64,000 nt of DNA from CAVROT01 sp963722905 (GTDB lineage: Bacteria > Pseudomonadota > Alphaproteobacteria > Rhodobacterales > Rhodobacteraceae), in contig CAVROT010000004.1 of the NCBI GenBank assembly GCA_963722905.1, positions 372,001 to 436,000 of the forward strand, in the 5' to 3' direction. The notes under the pieces are model-generated. The model searched no databases. It saw nothing but the letters and a program-made list of their open reading frames with translations, and was not told the origin of the DNA. A program made the translations under genes and the position numbers. Positions 43,896 to 52,441 of the stretch are shown here, in pieces (position 1 is the stretch's first letter; every line of letters begins with the position of its first letter).

Positions 43896-45833
43896 TTACG
43901 TATCGTCCCGCGGCCGCCCGGTCCCTTCCGAATCGACCCCGATCCGGCGAAGCAGGTCGGCGAATGCCGTCCGTTCAGAGCGGTCCAGTCGCGTCCCGTT
44001 CGCCCCGGTGTCGTAGCGCGCCCGGTCGTCGTCGGCGGTGGCGGTGGCGCTGTCGCGGCGGCGCACGGCCTCGGCCAGACGCCATGTCAGGCCCTCGTCC
44101 GTTCCGTCGCCGTCCCGCGCGGGCGCGGCGATGTCCTGCATCGCCTCCTCCATCTCGCGCGCGACGCCGCGGCCGGCCAGAAGCTTGGTCAGTTCCTCCT
44201 CCAGACACAGGGCGGCCGCATCGGCCCCCGCACCCGGGCGCAGTGCAGGTATCAGCGCAAGATGGGTCCACGCACGCAGCCTTTCAAGGCGCTCTGCCGC
44301 GATGGCCGACGCAGGGTCCTGCGGCGCCGCGGACTGGCAGCTGCGCAGCAGTGCCGCGGCGATGACGGCGTGGTCGGAGGACTGGAACTCGATCCTCTCG
44401 ATCATCTGCTCGAACCGGGGGGCGAGGCCGGGATGGGCCAGCAGAACCGCCAGCACGGTCGCCTCGCGCAGCTCGTCCCCCACCCGGCCGCCGCCCTGAA
44501 CCAGCGGGTGCGCCCGGGTCGACGTGCGCATCCGCGACGGCCCGGCCTTGCGGCGCGGATCGAAAAGCTTCCAGCGCAGGTCCTTCAACGCCCGGTCGTA
44601 ATGCCGCCTTACGCCCGGGTCCGCGATCCGCGCGACGGTGTCGGCCAGCGACGTGTCGAAGGCGGCGCGGCGTTCGGGGCTGTCGAGATCGCGCCCCTCG
44701 GTCTCGCGTCGCCAGAGCGCGGCGATCATCGGCTCGGCACCGTCCAGCAGGGCCTGCATCGCCGCGGACCCGCCGGCGCGGATCACGTCGTCCGGGTCCT
44801 GCCCGGGCGGCAGGATGCAGAACCGCAGCGACTGCCCCGGCGCAAGCAGCGGCAAGGCCAGATCGACCAGCCGCAGCGCCGCCCGCTGGCCCGCCGCATC
44901 GCCGTCAAGCGCCACGATCGGTTCGGGGTGCATCCGCCACATCAGCTGCAGCTGATCCTCGGTGATGGCGGTGCCCAGCGGGGCCACGCAGGCCGCGAAC
45001 CCCGCCTCGACCAGGGCGATGACGTCCATGTAGCCCTCGGCCACGATCAGCGGCGCATCGCCCGCCGCCGCCCGCGCGGGACCGTGGTTGTAGAGGCTGC
45101 GCCCCTTGTCGAAGAGCGGCGTCTCGGGCGAGTTGTAGTATTTCGCGCGGGCGTTCGGATCCATCGCACGGCCGCCCAGCCCTATGGCCCGACCGCGCGC
45201 GTCGCGAATGGGAAAGACGATGCGCCCGCGGAACCTGTCGTAGGGCGCGCCCCCGCGGTCCGATGGTGCGGCCAGCCCGGCCCCGATCACATCGGCCTCG
45301 GCGACGCCCTGCGCGCGCAGATGAGCCAGCACGCCGCCCTGGGCCGGTGCGAACCCGATCTCCCACCGGCCCTGCGCCGCCGTGTCGAGACCCCGCCCAG
45401 CCAGATAGTCGCGCGCCGGCTCGGCCGCGCCTGTGCGCAACTGAAGGCGGAACCAGCGCACCGCCTGCTCCATCACGTCGCCCAGCCGGTCGCGGGCGTC
45501 CTGCCGTTTCGCCGCGGCCGGATCGCGGTCCGGCAGCGCCATGCCGGCCTCGCCCGCCAGCAGGCGGACCGCCTCCATGAAATCGACGTTCTCGGTCTTC
45601 TGCACGAAGGCGAAGAGGTCGCCCTTTTCGTGGCAGCCGAAGCAGTAATAGAAGCCCTTTCGGTCGTCGACGTGGAAGCTGGGAGTCTTTTCGTGGTGGA
45701 AGGGACAGGGCGCCCACATGTCGCCGCGCCCGGCATTGGATTTCCTCGCGTCCCAGACAACGCGCCGTCCGACCACATCCGACAGGCTGACCCGTCCGCG
45801 TAGCTCGTCGATGAAACCGGGGGGCAAACTCAT
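43896..45833 (-). CDS. dnaG: DNA primase DnaG
   Basis: 645 residues. The CHC2 zinc finger is at residues about 40-65 (CPFHHEKTPSFHV ... CFGCHEKGD). Catalytic core with the Toprim motifs IVAEGYMDVIAL and VALDGDAAGQRAAL, and the conserved GRIVFPIRDARGRAIGLGG. The helicase-binding C-terminal domain is less conserved. It starts just upstream of rpoD. Confidence 0.97.
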   Translation of the reverse strand: MSLPPGFIDELRGRVSLSDVVGRRVVWDARKSNAGRGDMWAPCPFHHEKTPSFHVDDRKGFYYCFGCHEKGDLFAFVQKTENVDFMEAVRLLAGEAGMALPDRDPAAAKRQDARDRLGDVMEQAVRWFRLQLRTGAAEPARDYLAGRGLDTAAQGRWEIGFAPAQGGVLAHLRAQGVAEADVIGAGLAAPSDRGGAPYDRFRGRIVFPIRDARGRAIGLGGRAMDPNARAKYYNSPETPLFDKGRSLYNHGPARAAAGDAPLIVAEGYMDVIALVEAGFAACVAPLGTAITEDQLQLMWRMHPEPIVALDGDAAGQRAALRLVDLALPLLAPGQSLRFCILPPGQDPDDVIRAGGSAAMQALLDGAEPMIAALWRRETEGRDLDSPERRAAFDTSLADTVARIADPGVRRHYDRALKDLRWKLFDPRRKAGPSRMRTSTRAHPLVQGGGRVGDELREATVLAVLLAHPGLAPRFEQMIERIEFQSSDHAVIAAALLRSCQSAAPQDPASAIAAERLERLRAWTHLALIPALRPGAGADAAALCLEEELTKLLAGRGVAREMEEAMQDIAAPARDGDGTDEGLTWRLAEAVRRRDSATATADDDRARYDTGANGTRLDRSERTAFADLLRRIGVDSEGTGRPRDDT

Positions 45834-45951
45834 GGGCAGACTATCGGCCCGGCGGCGCGCCTAGTCCAGCGCGTGCGCGTCCCCTCCCGGACGGTGAAAG
45901 GAGACCGTGCCGGCCGGCGCCGCGCATCACGACGACAGCCGCCCCGAACCG

Positions 45952-46470
45952 TTACCGGCGGGCGGCGACGGCCTCCATCGCGACGGTGAGGTCGTGGACG
46001 GCGGTCGGCGTCATCGACCGGAACACAAGGATGTCGAAGGCATCTGGCGCACGGCGCACGAGGATGCAGTTCATGTGGGACAGCAGCGTGCGCGCCACGC
46101 GTCCGGGCGGCATCGTCGCGGGACGCAGGTCGACGGGGCAGAGACGCGCCAGGATGTCGGCGGCGCCCTCCCCCTCCAGTCGCAGGACGCCCCAGGCGTC
46201 GGACTGGTCCGTCACGGCCATGCCGGCCAGGTCGCCCGGCGCGGCACCGAGGATCATGCACTGCCCGCGCCCGGACCAGAACGCATCGCCGGACACCTCG
46301 CCCGGAGCGGGAAAGGCGGCACCCGCGCGGTCGGCGAAGGCCTCCATGTCAGCGCCAGCCAGCGCCGCGACCGAGGTGATCGCCTCGGGCTCGACCTCGG
46401 TGAGTGTGACGGTGCCGCGCGCGACCGGCAGCAGCCCCTCGCCGGGCGTCCTGGCGATCAGGCTACCCAC
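45952..46470 (-). CDS. soxG: Sarcosine oxidase gamma subunit
   Basis: 172 residues from GTG 46470, overlapping soxA by eight bases. Small subunit of heterotetrameric sarcosine oxidase, with a folate-binding-like fold related to the C-terminal part of SoxA. Features: VTDQSDAWGVLRLEGEGA, ILARLCPVDLRPATMPPG and LVFRSM. Last gene of soxBDAG. Confidence 0.92.
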   Translation of the reverse strand: MGSLIARTPGEGLLPVARGTVTLTEVEPEAITSVAALAGADMEAFADRAGAAFPAPGEVSGDAFWSGRGQCMILGAAPGDLAGMAVTDQSDAWGVLRLEGEGAADILARLCPVDLRPATMPPGRVARTLLSHMNCILVRRAPDAFDILVFRSMTPTAVHDLTVAMEAVAARR

Positions 46471-49387
46471 GCAGGCGCCCTCCCTCGGGATCGACCACGA
46501 CCGGGTCGCCGACGATGCAGGCCGTCGTCACGCCGCGCAGGTGATCGACCATCGCGACTCTCTCCCCATGCCGCGCCCGGCCGTTCCTGAGGAACCCGAG
46601 GGCGATCTGCCGGCCCGCGTCCGGCGAATGCCCGACCGAGGTGACGTAGCCCTGGCTGTGCACGCGGGTATGCGACACGTCCTCGTTGAAGAGATGCGCG
46701 CCGGCGTACAGCACGCCCTGGCGCGATACCGGACGCAGGCCGACCAACTGCTCGCGCTCGGGTCCGCACAGTCCCGGACGCGCGGCCATGGTGCGGCCGA
46801 TGCAATCCTTCTTGCCCGACACCATGCGCTCCATCCCGATGTCGAAGGCGGTGGTGCGGCCGTGGATCTCGGCGTGGGTGATGTGCCCCTTCTCGATCCG
46901 CAGGACGTTCAGCGCCTCCATCCCGTAGGCACCGCCGCCGAACCCCTCGGCCTGCGCGACCAGCGCGCGGAAGAAGCTGTCGCCGTAGCGCGCCGGCACC
47001 GCCACCTCGTAGGCATGTTCGCCAGAAAACGAGATGCGGAAGAGCCGCCCGGGCACGCCCATGACATCGACCGCACCGCAGGCCATGAAGGGCCAGTCGG
47101 CGTCCGTCACGTCGACGTCGACCAGCGCGTTCACCAGTTCGCGCGCGCGCGGACCGGCGACGGCGAATTGCGCCCATTGCTCGGTGACCGAGATGATGGC
47201 CACGTCGAGATCGGGCCGCAGGCACTGATGGACGAAATCCAGATGCTTCATCACCGCGCCCGCGGCAGCGGTGGTGGTGGTCATGACATAGCGATGCTCG
47301 CCCAGACGCGCGGTGGTGCCGTCGTCCATGACGTGGCCATCCTCGCGCAGCATCAGCCCGTAGCGCACGCGCCCGACCTTCAGCGACGCGAACCCGTTGG
47401 CGTAGACGAGGTCCAGAAGCTCGGCCGCGCCGGGGCCCTGGATGTCGATCTTGCCCAACGTGCTGACGTCGCAGACGCCCACCGACCCGCGCACCATCGA
47501 CACTTCGCGGTCGCACGACTGCCGCCAAGACGCCTCGTCCGGCTTGGGGAAATAGGAGGGGCGATACCACAAGCCCGCCTCGATCATGGGAGCGGCCATG
47601 GCGACGCTGGCCGCATGGCTTGTGGTGAACCGCTGCGGGGCGAAGCCGGCGCCGGTGCTGCCCGCGCCCATCGCGCCGATGCTGACGGGAGTGTAGGGTG
47701 GGCGGAAGGTGGTGGTTCCGGTCTCGGGAATGCCGCGCCCGGTGGCGTCGGCCAGGACGGCCAGCGCGACGACGTTGCTGACCTTGCCCTGGTCGGTCGC
47801 CATGCCCTGCGTCGTGTAGCGCTTCACATGCTCGACCGAACGGAAGTTCTCGGCCACGGCCAGCGTCACGTCCTTGACCGTCACATCGTTCTGCAGGTCC
47901 AGCCAGGCGCGCCCCTTGCCGGGTACCTGCCAGAACGCACGCACCTCGCCCGCGGCGCCGTCGGCGTCAGGCACGTCGATGTCCGGGACGGCGATGTCGA
48001 TGGCGTCCAGAGTGGCCGCAGCGGCACGGGCGCCGTCCTCGAGGCAGGCGCGGGTGGCATAGACGCCGTTCGCCGACCCGGCCACCACCATGCCCGGAAT
48101 GGCGTCCGGGGCGGGGACGAAAGCGGCGATGTCGTCGCGCCAGACGGGACGGCCGTTCATGTGGCAGGTCAGAGCGACGTTCGGGTTCCACCCGCCAGAG
48201 ATCGCCAGCGCGGTGGACCATTTCTCGACCTCGCCGCCGTCGTGCCGGATCCGGACCCGCTGGAGCCCCGCACGGCCCCGCGTGCCCACCACGCGGGCGC
48301 CGGCATAGACCGGAAAGTCGCCCTCCACGGTCACGCCAGGCCGAGTGTCGATCAGGGCCGAGATGCGCACGCCCGCCGACGCCAGATCGTGCGCCGTCCG
48401 GTGCGCGTCGTCGTTGTTGCAGAAGATCGTGACGGACTGTCCGGGCGCCACGCCCCAGCGGTGCAGGTACGCGCGCACGGCGCCCGCGGCCATGATGCCG
48501 GGCCGGTCGTTGTCGGCGAAGGCGATGCCGCGCTCCAGGGCGCCAGCGGCCAGCACGCTGGCGCGCGAGACGATTCGCCAGAACGTCTCGGCCGGGCGGT
48601 CGGGACCGACATCGGGTCCGCCACGCTCGAGCGCGCCGAAGGTGCCGCCGTCATAGGCGCCGGTCACGGTGGTGCGCGTCATAACCCGGACGTTGGGCAT
48701 CGAGGCGAGTTCGTCCAGCACGCCGGTCGCCCAGTCGCGGCCCGACCGATCGCCGACCGTGCCGTCCTCGGACAGCAGGCGTCCGCCGACGCGGTCGGTC
48801 TCGTCCGCCAGGATCACGTCGGCGCCGGCCCGACCGGCGCGCAGGGCCGCCATCAGCCCCGCGGGACCGGCGCCGATCACCAGAATGTCGCAGAACGCGA
48901 ACGCCTTCTCTGCCAGGACGCCGTCCTTGCGGCCGGACAGTGCGCCCAGGCCCGCCGCACGGCGGATGGCGGGTTCGTAGAGACGCTCCCAGAAGGCGCG
49001 CGGCCACATGAATGTCTTGTAGTAGAACCCCGCCGACAGGAACGGCGACAGGGCATCGTTGATGGCAAGGGCATCGTAGGCCAGCGACGGCCAGGCGTTC
49101 TGGCTGCGCACCTCCAGCCCCTCGCGGATCTCCTCGACCGTGGCGCGCACGTTGGGTCGCTGGCCTGCGCCGCGGCCGACCGTCACCAGCGCCGACGGTT
49201 CCTCGGCGCCGGCCGACCAGGGACCGCGCGGGCGGTGATACTTGAACGACCGCGCCATCATCCGGATGCCGGCGCCCAGAAGCGCCGACGCTACAGTGTC
49301 GCCCGCATAGCCGTGGACGGGCCGCCCGTCGAAGGTGAAAGAGACGTCGCGCGTCCGGTCGATCAGGCCGTGCCCCTCGACCCTCAC
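46463..49387 (-). CDS. soxA: Sarcosine oxidase alpha subunit
   Basis: 974 residues. Oxidative demethylation of sarcosine to glycine, with formaldehyde passed to tetrahydrofolate. An N-terminal ferredoxin-like module (FTFDGRPVHGYAGDTVASAL) is followed by an NAD/FAD-binding dehydrogenase (ILVIGAGPAGLMAALRAGRA), then by a GcvT-like folate-binding half from about 600 (SVGVCDVSTLGKIDIQGPG, AIISVTEQWAQFAVAGP). Normal length for the subunit. It overlaps soxD and soxG at its ends. Confidence 0.95.
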   Translation of the reverse strand: MRVEGHGLIDRTRDVSFTFDGRPVHGYAGDTVASALLGAGIRMMARSFKYHRPRGPWSAGAEEPSALVTVGRGAGQRPNVRATVEEIREGLEVRSQNAWPSLAYDALAINDALSPFLSAGFYYKTFMWPRAFWERLYEPAIRRAAGLGALSGRKDGVLAEKAFAFCDILVIGAGPAGLMAALRAGRAGADVILADETDRVGGRLLSEDGTVGDRSGRDWATGVLDELASMPNVRVMTRTTVTGAYDGGTFGALERGGPDVGPDRPAETFWRIVSRASVLAAGALERGIAFADNDRPGIMAAGAVRAYLHRWGVAPGQSVTIFCNNDDAHRTAHDLASAGVRISALIDTRPGVTVEGDFPVYAGARVVGTRGRAGLQRVRIRHDGGEVEKWSTALAISGGWNPNVALTCHMNGRPVWRDDIAAFVPAPDAIPGMVVAGSANGVYATRACLEDGARAAAATLDAIDIAVPDIDVPDADGAAGEVRAFWQVPGKGRAWLDLQNDVTVKDVTLAVAENFRSVEHVKRYTTQGMATDQGKVSNVVALAVLADATGRGIPETGTTTFRPPYTPVSIGAMGAGSTGAGFAPQRFTTSHAASVAMAAPMIEAGLWYRPSYFPKPDEASWRQSCDREVSMVRGSVGVCDVSTLGKIDIQGPGAAELLDLVYANGFASLKVGRVRYGLMLREDGHVMDDGTTARLGEHRYVMTTTTAAAGAVMKHLDFVHQCLRPDLDVAIISVTEQWAQFAVAGPRARELVNALVDVDVTDADWPFMACGAVDVMGVPGRLFRISFSGEHAYEVAVPARYGDSFFRALVAQAEGFGGGAYGMEALNVLRIEKGHITHAEIHGRTTAFDIGMERMVSGKKDCIGRTMAARPGLCGPEREQLVGLRPVSRQGVLYAGAHLFNEDVSHTRVHSQGYVTSVGHSPDAGRQIALGFLRNGRARHGERVAMVDHLRGVTTACIVGDPVVVDPEGGRLRG

Positions 49388-49896
49388 GACGGCTTCTCCC
49401 GATCGGCGGGCGGCGTGACGTCGCCCGGCGCCGGACCCTCCCCGTCGTCCGGCGGGCCGGCGCCATCGGGCGCGCCGGCGCCTCTATCGCCGCTGGCGTC
49501 GGACAAGGTCGCATCTGCGCCCGGGGCACCCGCATCCCCGGCGGCGCCGCGTTCGGCGACCGTCGCTCGGGCGTCGTCCATGTCGGTCGCCGGGTGCCCA
49601 CCCCCGGTCAGGGTCGCGGAATCGGGTTCGGTCGCCACGTTGCGGTCGGCGGCCAGCCGAGCGCCGCTGACGGCATGGGTGACGGTGTCGCGGGTGACGA
49701 CCAGCCAGGCAGCACAGCCCGCCGCGTGATACCAGAGTTCCTCGGTGGGTCCTGCGGGGTTGTCCCTCAGATGCAGATAGCCGTCCCACGCGTCGACGCC
49801 CGCGCCCGGCGCCGGGCGGTCCAGAAGCGCGGCCGACCCGGTATATCCGAACTCGCGAATGTCGCGTTCCCCGCACAGCGGACAAGGCAACCTCAT
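49384..49896 (-). CDS. soxD: Sarcosine oxidase delta subunit, with long disordered C-terminal extension
   Basis: 170 residues; usual delta subunits are roughly 90-110. The conserved zinc-binding core ends near residue 85: MRLPCPLCGERDIREFGYTG, then YLHLRDNPAGPTEELWYHAA and the paired Cys in GCAAWLVV with conserved HAVSGARL. The remaining 80 or so residues are Gly/Ala/Asp/Pro-rich with no fold (repeats of GDAGAPGADA, GAGAPDGAGPPDDGEG). It overlaps soxA by four bases. Confidence 0.92.
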   Translation of the reverse strand: MRLPCPLCGERDIREFGYTGSAALLDRPAPGAGVDAWDGYLHLRDNPAGPTEELWYHAAGCAAWLVVTRDTVTHAVSGARLAADRNVATEPDSATLTGGGHPATDMDDARATVAERGAAGDAGAPGADATLSDASGDRGAGAPDGAGPPDDGEGPAPGDVTPPADREKPS

Positions 49897-49962
49897 CGGA
49901 CCGGACCCTGCTTCATCCTGTAGAAAGTACTCGCGCCGCAGGCTCCGACCTGTCCAGGGGCG

Positions 49963-51216
49963 TCAATGGAGGTTGTGTTGCGCACCGGTGCCCTCCTCGT
50001 CCATCAGCCCGCGCCCGGTGCGGAACCGGTCCAGCCGGAACCGGGCGGCGGGCGCATGGTGGCGGTCGGTCGCGACGAGATGCGCCAGGCTGAACCCCGA
50101 CCCCGGCACCGCCTTGAACCCGCCATAGCACCAGCCGCAGTCTATATAGAGCCCGTCGATGCCGGTGCGGTCGATGATGGGCGATCCGTCCGGCGTCATG
50201 TCCATGATGCCGCCCCAGGACCGCAGCACCTTTGCCCGGCCGATCATGGGCATCAGGCTCATCGCGGCGTCCATCACGTGCTCCTTCATCGGCAGGTTTC
50301 CCCGGCTGGCATAGCTCGCGTAGAAATCAAGGTCGCCGCCGAAGACCAGCCCGCCCTTGTCGGACTGGCTGATGTAGAAGTGCCCCATGCCGAAGCTGAC
50401 GACGTGGTCGATCACCGGCTTCAGCCCCTCGGTCACGAAGGCCTGGAGCACATGGCTTTCGATGGGCAGTCGCATCCCGGCCATCGCCGCCACCTGCCCC
50501 GAGCGTCCCGCGACCACGATGGCGACCTTGCGGGCCCTGATCGCGCCGCGGGTGGTCTGCACGCCGGTGACGCGGCCGCCCTCGATGTCGATGCCCGTCA
50601 CCTCGCAGTTCTGGATAAGGTCGACGCCCCGGCTGTCCGCGCCGCGCGCATAGCCCCAGGCCACGGCGTCATGGCGGGCGGTGCCGCCGCGCGGATGCAG
50701 CAGCCCGCCGTAGACCGGAAAGCGGTGGTTGTCGAAATCGAGGTAGGGCAGATGTCTGCGCACACCCTCGCGGTCCAGCAGGACGGCGTCGTCGCCCTGG
50801 TTGATCATCGCGTTGCCGCGTCGGGCGAAGGCGTCGCGCTGCCCGTCGGAGTGGAAGAGGTTGATCAGCCCGCGCTGCGAATGCATCACGTTGTAGTTGA
50901 GGTCCGCCTCCAGCCCCTCCCACAGTTTCAGCGAGTGCGAGTAGAACTCGCTGTTGCCCGGCAGGAAGTAGTTGGCGCGAACGATGGTCGTGTTGCGGCC
51001 CACGTTGCCGCCGCCCAGATAGCCCCGCTCCAGCACCGCGACGTTGGTGATCCCGTGCTCGCGGGCGAGGTAGTAGGCCGTCGACAGCCCATGTCCGCCG
51101 CCGCCGATGACGATCACGTCGTATGCGGGCTTCGGCTCGGGGTCGCGCCACATGGGCTGCCAGCCCTTGTGGCCGGTCAGCCCTTCCTTGAGCACGCGCA
51201 GGGCGGAGAATTTCAC
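49963..51216 (-). CDS. soxB: Sarcosine oxidase beta subunit
   Basis: 417 residues from GTG 51216 (MKFSALRVLKEGLTG), the family's exact usual length, although the frame extends much further upstream. FAD-binding Rossmann motif VIVIGGGGHGLSTAYYLARE, ERGYLGGGNVGRNTTIVRAN, and C-terminal WCYGGFKAVPGSG, with the His-Ser pair near the flavin attachment region. First gene of the operon; inverted repeats occur upstream. Confidence 0.95.
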   Translation of the reverse strand: MKFSALRVLKEGLTGHKGWQPMWRDPEPKPAYDVIVIGGGGHGLSTAYYLAREHGITNVAVLERGYLGGGNVGRNTTIVRANYFLPGNSEFYSHSLKLWEGLEADLNYNVMHSQRGLINLFHSDGQRDAFARRGNAMINQGDDAVLLDREGVRRHLPYLDFDNHRFPVYGGLLHPRGGTARHDAVAWGYARGADSRGVDLIQNCEVTGIDIEGGRVTGVQTTRGAIRARKVAIVVAGRSGQVAAMAGMRLPIESHVLQAFVTEGLKPVIDHVVSFGMGHFYISQSDKGGLVFGGDLDFYASYASRGNLPMKEHVMDAAMSLMPMIGRAKVLRSWGGIMDMTPDGSPIIDRTGIDGLYIDCGWCYGGFKAVPGSGFSLAHLVATDRHHAPAARFRLDRFRTGRGLMDEEGTGAQHNLH

Positions 51217-51667
51217 GTCGGACAGATCCCGGGAAGATGTTCGCCGGAGATTTACCAGCCGCGCCGGCAGGGCGCCATGCCGTTTTCCGACACGGGAGGG
51301 GTCAGGCGCGTCGGCGCGTCGCCGCGCCGATCTGACAGAACACCGCGGTCCCTCGAATGTCTCAGGTATCCGCGTATCATATCGGCCAGCTATGCGGAAC
51401 GAAACGCTCGTTCGGGACGCGCGATCGACTGTCCGCATCCGCGGTAGGAGCGTTTCGGTCCGGTACCGCCCGGGCGTACGTTCGAGGTGAACGCTTCCGG
51501 GCAGGATTTCCAGGCGCGTTCCAAGCGTGGTTCGCACGGGCGCCGGCCGCCTCCAGGAAGATGATGACAGAAGGGTTCGTTTGCCGCGTGCGTGCCGGTG
51601 CTTTCGCGGTTCAATCGCGCCTGAAATGGCGTAGCGAGCGTCAGGCACGAAGAGCGGCAGGAGAGAC
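51217..51667. promoter_or_regulatory. Divergent control region between soxB and the short-chain dehydrogenase, with GAACG/CGTTC repeats
   Basis: 451 bases with no gene. CGGAACGAAACGCTC (51395-51409) pairs with GAGCGTTTCGGTCCG (51448-51462), 14 of 15 positions. A second symmetrical site CGTTC-GAGGT-GAACG lies at 51479-51493. Around 51399-51415, GAACG-N7-CGTTC adds another. The repeated half-site suggests one dimeric regulator working both ways, but no regulator gene is nearby. Confidence 0.5.
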
Positions 51668-52441
51668 ATGACCCAAGGCAACAGAACGGCGATCGTGACA
51701 GGGGGGCTGTCGGGAATGGGGCTGGCCATCGCGCGCAGGCTGGCCCGCGACGGCATGGACGTCACCATCGGCACCAGGCGGGGCGGCGATGCGCGGGCCG
51801 TGGCCGCGATCCTCGGCCCGCAAGGCATCGACGCCCATGTCGCGGCGCTCGACGTGCGGTCCGCGGACAGCGTGGACGCCTTCGTGGCGGACGTCGTGTC
51901 GCGGCGCGGCGGGGTCGACGTCCTGGTCAACGCCGCAGGTCTCTACGAAGAGGCGCCGGTCATCGGCCATCCCGATTCGGTCTGGGACGACCAGGTCGAC
52001 ACCAACCTGTCGGGTACGTTCCGCATGATCCGCGCGGCGATGCCGTACATGAAGGCGGCGGGATGGGGGCGGATCGTCAACCTGGCCTCGATGGCGGCGC
52101 ATACCGGCATGGCCGGCAACGCGGCCTATTGCGCGTCCAAGGCGGGGCTGCTCGGGCTCGGCCGCTGCGTCAGCCTGGAGGGCGCGCCGCACGGCATCAC
52201 CTGCGTGTCGATCAGCCCCACCTGGGTGGAGACCGAGATGCTCGGGCGGTTCGTCGAGGCCGACATGCGGTCGACCGGCGCGCCGCGCGACGAGATCAGG
52301 GCCCGCTATGCCGCGTCGAACCCGCAGCACGAGCTGGTCCAGCCCGAGGAGATCGCTGAGCTTGCGGCGTTCCTGACGAGCGACGCCGCGCGGGCAATCA
52401 CGATGGCCGACTATCAGGTCAACGCCGGCTCGCCCTGGTAG
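51668..52441 (+). CDS. Short-chain dehydrogenase/reductase
   Basis: 257 residues. NAD(P)-binding TGGLSGMGLAIA, catalytic Ser in NLASMAAHTGMAG and the YxxxK pair in NAAYCASKAGLLGLGRC, then ISPTWVETEM. Resembles 3-oxoacyl-ACP-reductase/3-hydroxybutyrate-dehydrogenase-like SDRs. It converges with and overlaps by 28 bases the adenylation-carrier-reductase gene, so it may act on the aldehyde or alcohol made by that enzyme; that is inference from position. Confidence 0.9.
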   Translation: MTQGNRTAIVTGGLSGMGLAIARRLARDGMDVTIGTRRGGDARAVAAILGPQGIDAHVAALDVRSADSVDAFVADVVSRRGGVDVLVNAAGLYEEAPVIGHPDSVWDDQVDTNLSGTFRMIRAAMPYMKAAGWGRIVNLASMAAHTGMAGNAAYCASKAGLLGLGRCVSLEGAPHGITCVSISPTWVETEMLGRFVEADMRSTGAPRDEIRARYAASNPQHELVQPEEIAELAAFLTSDAARAITMADYQVNAGSPW

